NCBI GenBank assembly: GCA_013995675.1 | Contig: VWRR01000002.1 | Span: forward strand, 372,001-436,000 | From: Cyanidiococcus yangmingshanensis | Taxonomy: Eukaryota; Rhodophyta; Bangiophyceae; Cyanidiales; Cyanidiaceae | Direction of reading: 5' to 3' | Length of the DNA stretch: 64,000 nt | Shown here: one piece after another, positions 51,755-62,197 of the stretch | Position numbering within the stretch: the stretch's first letter is position 1 | Layout: every line of letters begins with the position of its first letter | Notes under the pieces: generated by a model | Databases searched by the model: none | What the model saw: the letters and a program-made list of their open reading frames with translations, nothing else | Told to the model about the DNA's origin: nothing | Position numbers and translations under genes: made by a program

Positions 51755-54700
51755 ATGGCTGACGTCGTTCCGCGATCGCTGCGGTCGCGTAGAGCCGTCT
51801 TCGGCCCCCAACGGGAACACACGAAAAGTGTTTTGAACGTCGATACAGCTCTGCGGCACCTACCATCAGACCAAACCCTCAATACTTCATATTGGCAGCT
51901 TCCAGAGAGATGGTTAGAAAGCGTGACGTCAGGAGGACGTGAGCAGGTCTCGAAACCGGACTGGCCGGGACTGCTCCAGGCTATCGGTGCGTACGTGCCG
52001 GCTGCGGAGCCCGTCGCGTGGCTTCTCTCCCTGGAGATTGCTCCTCAAACCGAATTATAGGCAGTTTGTTACCCACTGGCGCAGGGGAATGAAGAAATCG
52101 AAGATAGACCTTGCTGACGAGCGGTCGTCGTCCCAGGATAGCGGCTCGTTCGAGACACCGATCACTGCGGAGATAATGGTTGAGGAGAGACGCAGCAGGC
52201 GAGTCGAGCACGATCGCTCGACTTTGACGTCAGCTGAGCTCTCTATGGCCATCGAGCATCTGGAGAGTTTATGCAATGTGCTGGGTTCAACTGTGCTCAG
52301 CGTGGAGCGGGAGCCGAACAGCGGGATCGAGTCATCAGAACCAGACTCTGCAGCCACTGGCCTCGAATCGCAGTCGTCTGTCGAAAAAAGAGCTGCAGCC
52401 CTTTATGGGGCAGTTCCGGACGTCTCATTGATTGTCGGTGCGCTGTACGCATGGATACAGATCGGGTCTCAGTTGAGACAACAGAGCTGCCTGCCCTTCA
52501 GCAGTCGCAAACGAACTGCGCGCGCTGACGAGATCGCTGTATCCGCGGATACTGTGGATTCAATGGTGCCTGCGGAGGGAACGCCAGCTGCCGGAGTACA
52601 GCGGTTCGTCTCAGACCAATGGCCATGTAGAGACTGTTGAAGGTGGCGGCTTGGGGTCAGCAGCATCGGCCGAGACATACGAAGACCTTGATGGCGTTGA
52701 AAGCATGCGCGATGCGTCAGACGAGATGCGGCTGGAGATTCGCGCTCAATCTTGCCTGATGACGTTGCTTGCTTGCAGGGCGTATTGGCAACTCCTCCGC
52801 ATTTTGCCTGATGTATTTGTTCCTTTCGTGTTCAAAGACGCAGTCCAGACGGTGCAGAATATGGCTCATGCACAAGATCTACAGGAACATGTGCAAACAG
52901 GTGTTGAAACGACGCTGTTCGTGCTCGCCGAACTCTTCGAATCACTAACGTGGATTCGCTACATGCTGGACACGAATGGCCAGCGATCGGAAGACCTTCA
53001 TGGAAACGAACGAACTCATGAACAGAGTAATCATCCGATCGTCGATAATTCGGCTGCAGAGGGCATGTACTGATGCCTTGAACAGTGCCTCGGAAATGCT
53101 TTTGCGTCAGGTTATCGCATTGGAAGCCAATGCATCGCGGTCGACGAAGCTTTTCACCTCGAAACGGAAGATGTTCCGAAATGCATGGAGAAATATGGTT
53201 ATGGTCGCTGCGGTGCTTTCAGAACGTCTCGTTCAAGGAACGCTTCAGCCGATATGGAAGATAATTATGGAGAGCGTCGTGCCGAAACGAACGCTTGTGG
53301 CCACTACATCAGAGACATCCTTGACAGCGACTAGCTCCTCGATGCGTCCGGTTGCTGCAGTGCTCTGCGAGCTCCTGCGAGCGGCGATAGAAGGCGGGCC
53401 GAGTGAATCGGCTGCCGGTATTGCAGAGCGCGTCTCGGGCGCTGTGCTTGTCCTGCTCCAGCACTTGAGCGTGAACGCTCCGGAGACTGCCGATCGGCGC
53501 AGTATCCTCGTGCATTGCATGCTCGCTTTCTTCAACGTCATGGAGCCTACTGAAATTTATCGCTTTTGTTACTTCATTGAAAGACTGAGCAGGCATCCGC
53601 GCACAGCGGTTCGCTGCCTTGCTCTCGACCTTGCTGCAAGCATTGAGGAAGAATCCGATGATGATCCAACCAAAACAAGCGACGATGTAACCGTGGCCTG
53701 GATGCTCTTCCACCGAGTACTCTGGGGCCGGGTTCGAGACCGCCAAGCCACCGTGAGAGCACGTGCGTTAGCGGCCACTGCATTGAGTTTGAGTCAGCTT
53801 GCAGCCACCAATCAGGCGAAAGCATTAGCGCTGCTGCTCAAGGAGCACAAGCTCTTCAGAAGCCGTCTCCGCGACGAGAAAGCAGCGGTTCGGAGGAATA
53901 CATTGCTCATGGCTGCCGCTGTACTTGAGATGCTCGCGCATCAAAAACGATGGGCGAACGCTGCCAACGAACTGCTTTATGCGCTTCAAGAGCGATGCAC
54001 GGACACGAATATTCTTGTACGACTTGCCGCTGCTCAACATATCACAAACTTGGCCGCAACGACAACAAGCACGTATCGAGAACGCTGCCTTCAGGTCTGG
54101 CTCGACAGCGTCTTGCAGCTGGCAAATGATCCAGAACAGAGCGTAACACGGGCCTGCTTGGAGGGTTTCGCAAGACTCCTGCTCCAGCGGGAAAAGAGCT
54201 CGTCGGAGGCATCGAGCTGCGGCTCTATCGAGGTGAACCAAGAATTTGCAAACCGGCTGCTGACGATCGCTGCAGCCAAGGCGGATCCACGGCGACCTTT
54301 TCTTTTCCATTTGCTATATCGTCTCGAGCAACAGGGTTCGCTACCAGAAGCGCTATGCGTTTGGCTCTGTGAGCAAGCCCGTGAGCAGCTTCATCCGGGT
54401 GCGTGGCATCTGCTGGCGCAGCTCACATGCTACGCCGCGTCAGCTCGTCTCGCTGTAGTCAGACGGATTCTTGATCCGCATCCGCATATGCTACTTGATC
54501 TGGCTCCCGATGACCCTGTTGCGAACGAGCTGACCTTGGTCGTGGCGAATGCAGCGCGGGACTCGGCCCATGCGGCCATGATCCATGAGGACGCCCGAGC
54601 GACACTCTTCCAGCTTCGCGGCGACCCGGGCCGAATCCCAGCACTCATCCAGTGCCTCAAACACACAGGAACCGATCATGATTGGCCTCGACGGCTGGTC

Positions 54701-56725
54701 CAAGCATGTTCAGAACTACTCTCACTCGAGCCGACCGAATATGTGTGTTCCTCACTGGAGGAACGTGCTTGTGCCCTGACTGCGTGGAGCGAACTCGTCT
54801 TCAGCGGCCTGGAGGCGGCGGACGAACGCCTTCGAGTTCGAGCCGAGGCCATGCTCGCGGACGCCGAGCACAACTCCGAGAGTCTCCGCGCCTACGCGCT
54901 GTTGGCGCTCGGGAAACTCTGTCTTCGTGGCGATACGTCCCTCGCCCAGCATTATACAAGTGTCTTCCTCCATGAACTGGAGACGAGTCCATCAACGGTT
55001 CTGCGAAACAATGCCGTACTCATTCTAGCCGATATGTGTCGCGTCTTCTCGTGGCTGGCCGACCAGTACGCAGTGCGTATCGCCGCTGCAATGCGCGATC
55101 CGTCAGTGCTTGTCCGGCGTCAGGCAACGACGGTGCTCGTTGGCCTTCTCGAAGAGGAGTACATCAAACCGAAAAAGGATGGGCTCATCTTCCTGTTTCT
55201 CTCGGTGACGCAGGATGAGGATCAAGTGGTCAGCAAAATCGCTCGTCAATGTCTGGAGAGAATTCTCTTTCCACGATACCCAGCGATGCGTGTGCATCAG
55301 TTCTTGGAGTCGCTCTTCTACTTCAATGACTGTACAGTACATGTACGTTACAACCAACACGCTGGCTTGCACCAGTCTGCCTCGGAGAGGGCACGTTTCA
55401 CGCTGCCGGGGAAGGCAGCCGCACGCCATCGCATCTACAATTACCTGCTGAGTCATTCCAGTGATGAACAGGTGCTCATGACCGCCGATCGTCTCTCTGC
55501 TGAGATCATTGGCGGTTTCCTGGACGGAGATATGGGGGCCGTCCCTGATGTCCTGGATACCGATCCAGGTGTACGCAACCTCATCCTAGATGCGTTGCAG
55601 TTACTCGCCAATCGCTCGTTGTCGGGTGAGCGCTGGCAAAGCCACTCGAGAACGACCGCAACGACTGCAATCGAGTGGGCAGCTGAGGTGGATCCGGCCC
55701 TGATGATGTGGTTACCGCCTCCAGAGCCGCCCTGTCAACCGAGCGCGACGAGATCTGCTGCCCCAGAGGCACGCTCGGCGCCACACTCAGATCCCCAAAC
55801 GGAACTGTCGCTCGCAAAAACCGATATGAAACACGACACTTCAAAGAGTGCCGAGCATGCTACTGGGCACGCGACAATGCATGCATTTCGAGGCCACCTC
55901 CTGCCAGTGCTAGCGAGGCGGAGCCTTGAGCAGACCATTCTACCTATCTTGATGGAATTACGCCAGCAACTAGAGCGCATCGGGCACCCGCTCGTGGGTC
56001 ACGTCATTCACGCGATACGCGAGCAAGTGCGACCGTATGCCTCTGATCTGTTGACGCTCCTCCATTCTGATCTTGTTTTTGCGAGAGAACTCGCCTACGA
56101 GCTGCGCAAGGAGGCATCGGCTGCGAGGCGCCGAGGTCAGAAGAACCCAAACCCGCCCGCCAGACCTATCCAAACAAAGACTCCTGAGGCGGCAACTGCA
56201 CTCTCGGCGACACCAAATCCTCGGTGCACGCGATCGAGCGCAGGTAAGGGAAAGCGACGACAGAGCGTTGGTCTCGATCATGAACCCCTGATGGAATTGA
56301 ATCGAGCGTCGAGTCCACGGACACCAGCAACCCAGCTCATTGCGGCCCGAATGGGTGGCGAAGATATCCTAACCTCTCTCCGGAGACGAAGGCAGAGCGG
56401 TTCCGGGCAAAAAGCGAACACTACAAGTACCGCTCGACGAGTAACCATCGTCGATCATCCTGTGACCGAATACCCGGTCACTGCCAGCCAGGATCCAAGC
56501 TCGAGGAGCTGCACCAGCCGGATGCTGCAGCGAAGCAGACGCTCAAGTCTCAGTGCGTCTATCGATCGAAAGACAGATACCCCGCTGACGCCTGATCTGC
56601 TCAACGCAGTAGATGCCTTGTCCGTCTCCTTTGATGTAACCGGATCTGTGGATACGTATCGAGGCCTGCGCCACCACAGTCGAAGAAATGCGAGTTATCT
56701 AGCACGCTCGCGTGAGGAGTCGTGA
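51755..56725 (+). CDS. NCAPD3: Condensin II HEAT subunit CAP-D3, frame breaks near the N-terminus
   Basis: Large HEAT-repeat protein of condensin II, the nuclear complex that compacts and segregates chromosomes with SMC2/SMC4. The main uninterrupted frame (about 52976-56725) contains the CAP-D3 core: STVLRNNAVLILADMC, RDPSVLVRRQATTVLVGLLE, EEYIKPKKDGLIFLF, QFLESLFYFNDC and IYNYLLSHSSDEQVLM. Near the end come ARRSLEQTILPILMELRQQL and FARELAYELRKEASAARRRG, each paralleling human NCAPD3. A basic/Ser-rich tail follows (about the last 200 residues). N-terminal coding continues upstream in three other frame segments (from ATG 51755), with steps near 52030-52060, 52475-52510 and 52960-53030, each one extra base. 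Spacer residues such as RALTRSLYPRILWIQWCLRR show the middle segment is coding. The exact start is uncertain. Confidence 0.85.
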
Positions 56726-57006
56726 ACGCCGTGATCCTGTTCATGATCGATTCGCTCGATATCGATTCAATCATAAACCACGAATGAAACCATCTCTTTG
56801 GCGGTCAAGTAGAATGAACCTACAGCGTCCCAATCGTTCTCCACACATACAGATTTCTTTCACGGTTCCAGGCACTTTTTCGCGGATGCCGTTCGCCCCG
56901 CGGATGGCGTCTTCGCAGACAGAAGCGCTCGTCAGACAAAAATCTCCATCGCCGATATATCATTAAACCCGCTTTTTAGAACACGGCAAGAGAGATCAAA
57001 GGTTTG
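56726..57006. other. Short intergenic between convergent CAP-D3 and V-ATPase F genes
   Basis: 280 bp of shared 3' flank; nothing recognised. Confidence 0.4.
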
Positions 57007-57390
57007 TCACCGATCGCGTATGCCTAAAAGTCGCTGCACGCGCTGCATAAGTGTATCTTGACGAGGATCATAGACCTGATCCTTGCTCGGAATCTCGATG
57101 ACAGCAGGGACGCGACCTTCGTACGCCTCTATATTTCCACGTATCCGGTTTGCTGCGTTTTGCGTAATCAGAATCATACCCAGGTCCTCGCGACGACTCG
57201 TGAAACGCTCAAACGCTTCGGCGATGGCATCGTCAGTTGTGTCTCGCCGCACGACGAAGAACGTCGGCTCGGGCGTGCTCCGATCACCAATTCCAGTGAG
57301 TAAAAACCCCGTGACCGTATCTTCATCTCCGATAATAGCGATGAGACGATCACCGCTTCCGTCAGGTGGACGAATACTCGTTTCAGTCAT
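57007..57390 (-). CDS. V-type H+-ATPase subunit F
   Basis: 127 residues from ATG 57390 (MTETSIRPPDGSGDRL), close to the family's ~120; the frame is open upstream but with no ATG. Conserved segments are RLIAIIGDEDTVTGFLLTGI, FFVVRRDTT, AFERFTSRREDLGMILITQN and PAVIEIPSKDQVYDP, the last being the classic subunit F signature, then RVQRLLGI. Subunit F is part of the central stalk of V1 with subunit D, coupling ATP hydrolysis to rotation and proton pumping in vacuolar and other endomembranes. The gene is divergent from the Nup133-like gene with only 190 bp between starts. Confidence 0.95.
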   Translation of the reverse strand: MTETSIRPPDGSGDRLIAIIGDEDTVTGFLLTGIGDRSTPEPTFFVVRRDTTDDAIAEAFERFTSRREDLGMILITQNAANRIRGNIEAYEGRVPAVIEIPSKDQVYDPRQDTLMQRVQRLLGIRDR

Positions 57391-57580
57391 TGCCGGGAGC
57401 AGGACCTCGCGACGAACGAGCAGTAGAGCGCAAGATAAGATGCATCGGTTACGGTTGCCGGGTCGAGGGCGAATCATGCTCGTCCGCCGGCAGCGCCGGA
57501 CGGTGGTTACGCAACCCCGACTGAACAACAGGCTGCGATTCGTTTGCTCTGCGCTCGCTTAACTGCTATCGGAATCTTTT
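57391..57580. promoter_or_regulatory. Compact divergent promoter region (V-ATPase F / Nup133-like)
   Basis: 190 bp separate the two start codons, so both promoters must lie here or extend into the genes. No specific element was identified. Confidence 0.4.
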
Positions 57581-60500
57581 ATGGAGAGTGTTTATTTCAG
57601 ATGGCAGTTGCCGCGACAGGTTGAAGATGCGGCGTCTGCTCAGCCATTGGAGCGTGCCCAGCAGTTGCACTCGCAGACCTATGTCGCCCGACTCGTTCAG
57701 AACAAAGCAGCAAGCCGGCAGGAAGTTTCGCTGCTTGTTGTTGCGGGCAGTTGGTTGTTTCTGCTTCGTCCACCGAGTTACAAATCTTTTATAGAACCCG
57801 GAGACGAAGAATCTCGACAGACTGGTCAAACCACGTGTTCAAAAGAGTGTGTCTGTGTTACGCGTTGGCGTTTGCCAAGGCAGCTGCGCCTCTGGAGTTG
57901 TCGACGACTTGGCATGGCCATCTTGCCGGAGCTGTCTGCGCTACAGGTTACTGCGATAGGCAGCGGCATCGAACTCGACGAGGAGCGTGCCGAACGTCAT
58001 ACGACCAGGAGCGTGATGCGGGTCTTGACGACCACACTGGGACTAGAGGCGACTCCAGCGACCGCGGCCTGGCGTGCTGCGAATCCCCTATCTGATTCCA
58101 GTCGCGATATACCGCTCGAGGAGTTGCTCGACTCCAACGAGGACCCCAATCAAATCATGGATATCGTAGCGCTTGAGAGAGAGGGGCACTGGGCACTCAT
58201 CCTCGGTGCAGAACATCTATTGGTCATAGATGCGCGTTCTTCCGTTCGTGTTCTACGACCTTGTTTGGATGAGAGACTTTCGAAAACGAGCGCAACGCTT
58301 CGTCGTTGGTTTCACCAGATGCGCTCTTGGACACGTGTCCCAGCGCCGCACACGCATCTTACAGACACTGCAGAAAGGTATGCGTGTACGTTTGGGTACG
58401 GTGGATGCGTCCAAATGAGGACGAAGCCTTCAGAATTCGTTCTATTTATCCTGCGTCAGAATCAAATAGAGACGTGGCGAGTGACAGACTCGCAGGTAGC
58501 ACTGCTCTCTGTCTCAAGTACAGTCCTCGACCAGCTCAGTTCACTGGTACACGTGGATCGATCGGATATCATACCGCTTTATTTGAACGCTGAGAGCGGT
58601 GCGAAGCATTCTGTGCTCTGCGTAGCAACGTTCACAACTGGTGATACGTCTGCATCCGATCGGGGGGGTGTGCCGGCGGAATCGGCTCGACGGCGCTCCC
58701 CGGATGACAGGCGCTACTTTCAACTCCAGCTCTGGGCTGTGCCTCTGCGACACGGTGGGGACGATGAGCTAGCGTGGTTTCTAGGTGAGCCGGCTCCGCT
58801 TGGCGAGGTTGCCGTCGCCTCGATTGAGACCATCTTTTTGAACTTGAGCTGGGCGCTCGCTGACGGTTTCGTGTTCGTGTTTGACAAGCTGACCAGGATG
58901 CTCCGCTGGGGCAGTGCGGTATGGGGTCTCCGAGCTTTCGAGCAAGTCCATGGTGAAACGATGTTGCGTTCGAATCCATCGGACCCTGACCACGAAGGCC
59001 TGGTTTGCGGGTTCGGTGCCGCGTCTAAGGTCGGCGCGATCTGTCTCTACGCCGACGGCAGTGTGGATCAGTTCATGCCGCCGTATCCCGCTCCGATTGG
59101 GGTCCAGGTCGATCCTGGTCGTGCAGCAGCAGCAAGTCCGCCGGCCCAGCAGGACCGCGCCTGGCACGCACTCATGACGATTCTGATTCTGGAGGCTGCT
59201 GACGAAAGCGCTGCTTCGGCAGCGAGTTTGCGGAACGCGCGAATTATTTGGGATCCACTGAGCTTCCGAGCTGCGGTTCAAAGACTCCACGACATGATCA
59301 TGGCTCGTGATCTCGTACTGATCTCGAATGCAGTATCCGAGGAGGCGGCTCTGGAGAGCCAGCTGATATGGCTTCGACGACTGTGCCGCTTTCTGCTTAC
59401 TCATCCATCGCTGGCAGCGCCTACTGAAACAAATGAATTGCTTTGGAATAGCCTTCAGAAAACGGACCGTATAGGTCTCACGCAGTCGATCTACAGCCTC
59501 TACATCGCGCTCGCATTGCGACGAATGCTGAACGCAAAACCCTCTGCGTCCTGGAGTGCATTGAGTCGCCACGCGCTCCATGAAAGTCTTATCGATAAGA
59601 TGCCGTCTGAGGCAGTTCCAGCGTCGCTCTCGGCCCTGCACAACTTGTATTCAGATCAACGCGCTCGTTATCTAGCCAGCGAGACGGATATTTTCCTCGA
59701 ATTTCTCAGTCTGAATTTAGAGGCTGCCTACTATGCTGCCGGACTCGTTCTTAATGGGGTCTGTGCGGCACGAGCAGAGCTGCCGGAACTGATCGCCCTT
59801 GAACGAGCTGCCTGTCCATGGCTCCATGGACCAAAGGCGCCGCTCTCGTTGCTTCTTCAAGCATTGACAGAAGATTTACCGGGATATCTCGCTCAACAAA
59901 AGCATTCCCAGAGCCCTGAATCTCTGCAAATTTTGTATGAGGTTGTCAAATCCAGGCTCGAGCTAGAACGAACACAGGAAGGTACTGGCGATATGGTCGG
60001 ATCGACGGCACTGGACCTGCTCGAGCGCTTGCGGCTGGCTGGCTTGTGTGCCGAGGCGGCCCGACTCGCTCGAGAATATGGCGTCTTCGAGATCCTCATG
60101 CGAATCGCACAGGAGGCTGAATCGACTCACGAGGATCCCGAATGGGCCGCTGAGTTTCTGGATACCTGTTTTGCGGAATTGGGTCAACCATTTGCCTGGT
60201 ACGCGTTTGACTGGTGGTTTGAGCGCCAGAACTATGTCGCGCTATTCGCTCGCAAATCATCGCTCTTGCGAGATTGGTTATTAGAGCGACATCATGACGA
60301 GTGGATCTGGCTGCACTATATTGCGGACGAAAATTACGCAGGGGCCGCGGCTGCACTCCTCAAAGCAGAGGCGGAGTGCACGACAAACGTTCAAGACGCA
60401 ATTTTTTATCTGAGTACAGCGATCGTCTGTTGCCGGCTCGCGGGATCTTCCGATCCATCGCTAGAGGCAGAGGCTCGGCTCCGTTTGCAGCGAGCGCGAG

Positions 60501-60919
60501 CCTATAAGCGTCTGGAGCTGGCCCAGTTCCGATCTTTCGAAGAACTTGTCTCTTGGTTCAAGGAAACTGGGGCGTATGCTCCGCTTCCAGACCTTGCTCT
60601 CAATGCGTTGCTCTTGTTGCAGGTGGCAGATACTGAACATGTTGACTCAGAATCTGGTGTTGCAGTGCTTGACGCGTTGGTGCATCGCGAATGGTACCTG
60701 TGGCAGCGTCTTGTGGGCGGCGCCTCTCAGATGAACGATATTGAAAAGGAGTCGCTTCTGGGTCAGACTGCCTTGCATCACGTTCTGCAGCAACGGCCGG
60801 AATTCACCCGAAACAGATTCGCGGTTGATCGCCTCTGTGTTGCGTATCCGAGCGCAGCTCGATATCTGCGCCAGTGTTTCACGCTGTCTGCAAAGCCTCC
60901 GTCTGAAAAGGAAAACTGA
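57581..60919 (+). CDS. Nup133-like nucleoporin (beta-propeller plus alpha-solenoid)
   Basis: 1112 residues from ATG 57581 in one frame. The N-terminal ~480 residues are beta-strand-rich (e.g. EGHWALILGAEHLLVIDARS, FVLFILRQNQIETWRVTDSQ) and fit a propeller. From about 520 to the end the protein is alpha-helical. A Nup133-type C-terminal block is visible: FAWYAFDWWFERQNYVALFA (~870-890), then LRDWLLERHHDEWIWLHYIA, YAGAAAALLKAEAE and AIFYLSTAIVCCRLAG. Nup133 belongs to the Nup107-160 (Y) scaffold complex of the nuclear pore. The loop around 385-400 is Arg/Asp-rich and probably disordered. Nup155 would be an alternative large nucleoporin, but the C-terminal pattern favours Nup133. Confidence 0.7.
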   Translation: MESVYFRWQLPRQVEDAASAQPLERAQQLHSQTYVARLVQNKAASRQEVSLLVVAGSWLFLLRPPSYKSFIEPGDEESRQTGQTTCSKECVCVTRWRLPRQLRLWSCRRLGMAILPELSALQVTAIGSGIELDEERAERHTTRSVMRVLTTTLGLEATPATAAWRAANPLSDSSRDIPLEELLDSNEDPNQIMDIVALEREGHWALILGAEHLLVIDARSSVRVLRPCLDERLSKTSATLRRWFHQMRSWTRVPAPHTHLTDTAERYACTFGYGGCVQMRTKPSEFVLFILRQNQIETWRVTDSQVALLSVSSTVLDQLSSLVHVDRSDIIPLYLNAESGAKHSVLCVATFTTGDTSASDRGGVPAESARRRSPDDRRYFQLQLWAVPLRHGGDDELAWFLGEPAPLGEVAVASIETIFLNLSWALADGFVFVFDKLTRMLRWGSAVWGLRAFEQVHGETMLRSNPSDPDHEGLVCGFGAASKVGAICLYADGSVDQFMPPYPAPIGVQVDPGRAAAASPPAQQDRAWHALMTILILEAADESAASAASLRNARIIWDPLSFRAAVQRLHDMIMARDLVLISNAVSEEAALESQLIWLRRLCRFLLTHPSLAAPTETNELLWNSLQKTDRIGLTQSIYSLYIALALRRMLNAKPSASWSALSRHALHESLIDKMPSEAVPASLSALHNLYSDQRARYLASETDIFLEFLSLNLEAAYYAAGLVLNGVCAARAELPELIALERAACPWLHGPKAPLSLLLQALTEDLPGYLAQQKHSQSPESLQILYEVVKSRLELERTQEGTGDMVGSTALDLLERLRLAGLCAEAARLAREYGVFEILMRIAQEAESTHEDPEWAAEFLDTCFAELGQPFAWYAFDWWFERQNYVALFARKSSLLRDWLLERHHDEWIWLHYIADENYAGAAAALLKAEAECTTNVQDAIFYLSTAIVCCRLAGSSDPSLEAEARLRLQRARAYKRLELAQFRSFEELVSWFKETGAYAPLPDLALNALLLLQVADTEHVDSESGVAVLDALVHREWYLWQRLVGGASQMNDIEKESLLGQTALHHVLQQRPEFTRNRFAVDRLCVAYPSAARYLRQCFTLSAKPPSEKEN

Positions 60920-61354
60920 GATTCATGATTCTGTCCACCGGACTGGTGGACGAACCGATAAAGCGCCAAAGACCGTGGCAGGTGTTGCGCAACCCAACGA
61001 CGAGTCGATGCTGCCCTGTTCGCGATGCTCTTCAGGTGATGCGAAATTTGCTGAACCTATTCGCTCTGTTCGTCGCAATGTTCAATAAGAATGAATGTTT
61101 TTGGTCAATGCTCATTCAGGGAAAAACTCCGAGATTGGATTTCGGAGCGATGTATCCGCGGTCTCAGTCCTTTGTGAACGACACTGACATGGCGGAGCAT
61201 CACCCACTTGTTTGGGGGCTCTTTTCGCGCGGGAGCACCTAGAATCTATAGCAACGCTCCAGTTCGAGTCTTAGATCGTAACGCAGCATGGTGAACTTGG
61301 TTGCATGGATGGGTAGACATTAAGCACCTTACAACCTAGAGAGCAACCTGTCGG
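60920..61354. other. Intergenic between convergent Nup133-like and TFIIS-like genes
   Basis: About 0.43 kb of 3' flank; nothing recognised. Confidence 0.4.
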
Positions 61355-62095
61355 TCATGGACGCGATGCCAGATGGCACGTCAGGTAGCGCCAAAACGCC
61401 TCTTGCGTTGCCGCTTTCGCATCGCTCCATGTTCGAATCCTCTTCATGGTATGACTCGCCATGTTGGCGTAGGTGGACCCATCCACTGCTCTGCGATACA
61501 GGATTCCTTCGAGATGCTCCACCAGGCGAGCGACCAGTGCACTCGACATGCTGGCACCAAGACTCGAACCTTGAAGCTTTTTGCAAAGGCTCTCCCATAG
61601 CCGATCAGCAATCTGTTGCCTTCTTTTCCAGCATACTATTGGTTTCGGTTCAGCGTGAACAGGCAGCTGCACTTGAGGTCTCGAGAGACGCGTGCTGCCG
61701 AGGCGACTCGTTTGTTTCGCAGGCTTTTTGGCACGGTCAGCGAACTCGTGCACAGCATCCACTTCACGAAGCGCTGTCGAGTAAAACTCCCGTAGCTCCG
61801 GAAGAGCACAACTCCACTGACGTAATAAATCATAGTTCAGTTCAGTTTCGGGTGACGTGGTTAACGTCGAAGAGCACTGCAGGTGACAGTCGGGTGCCTC
61901 CTGTCTCGCTTCAACGAACGAGGCGTCACAATGACGTTCGCACTGACTTAATGTCTCTTCAGTAGGGCATTTGGAGGAAACATCAAGCTCGCTCGTCGAG
62001 TCAACCAGCCTTAGTGAACCTGCTCTCATTGAGCTGGCCTCCGTCCGCTCTCGAGCCAGCAACGAGTGCGGCAAGCGGGCCAGACAACGCGCCAT
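61355..62095 (-). CDS. Protein with a TFIIS-central-domain-like C-terminus
   Basis: 246 residues from ATG 62095. The N-terminal half has no clear domain and is Ser/Glu/Cys-rich. The C-terminal ~90 residues (IADRLWESLCKKLQG, then LVARLVEHLEGILYRRAVDG and STYANMASHTMKRIRTW) follow the helical pattern of the TFIIS middle domain, which binds RNA polymerase II: R-x-L-x3-L, a helix with xLE, Y-x4-R. No zinc ribbon follows, so it would not be TFIIS itself. It resembles proteins that carry this domain alone, such as Bye1/PHF3-type factors, but no PHD or SPOC domain is seen. The gene is divergent from the DNAJC9-like gene with 102 bp between starts. Confidence 0.45.
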   Translation of the reverse strand: MARCLARLPHSLLARERTEASSMRAGSLRLVDSTSELDVSSKCPTEETLSQCERHCDASFVEARQEAPDCHLQCSSTLTTSPETELNYDLLRQWSCALPELREFYSTALREVDAVHEFADRAKKPAKQTSRLGSTRLSRPQVQLPVHAEPKPIVCWKRRQQIADRLWESLCKKLQGSSLGASMSSALVARLVEHLEGILYRRAVDGSTYANMASHTMKRIRTWSDAKAATQEAFWRYLTCHLASRP

Positions 62096-62197
62096 CCTCG
62101 CTGGCAACTTGAAAACCGCGAACTTGTTTGTCGTCCACCAGCCGAAGCGTTGGCACGTGCGTGAACGAAAGCTCGCATCGTCTATCCAACATCAACT
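62096..62197. promoter_or_regulatory. Compact divergent promoter region (TFIIS-like / DNAJC9-like)
   Basis: Only 102 bp separate the two start codons; the promoters must overlap. No element was identified. Confidence 0.4.
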
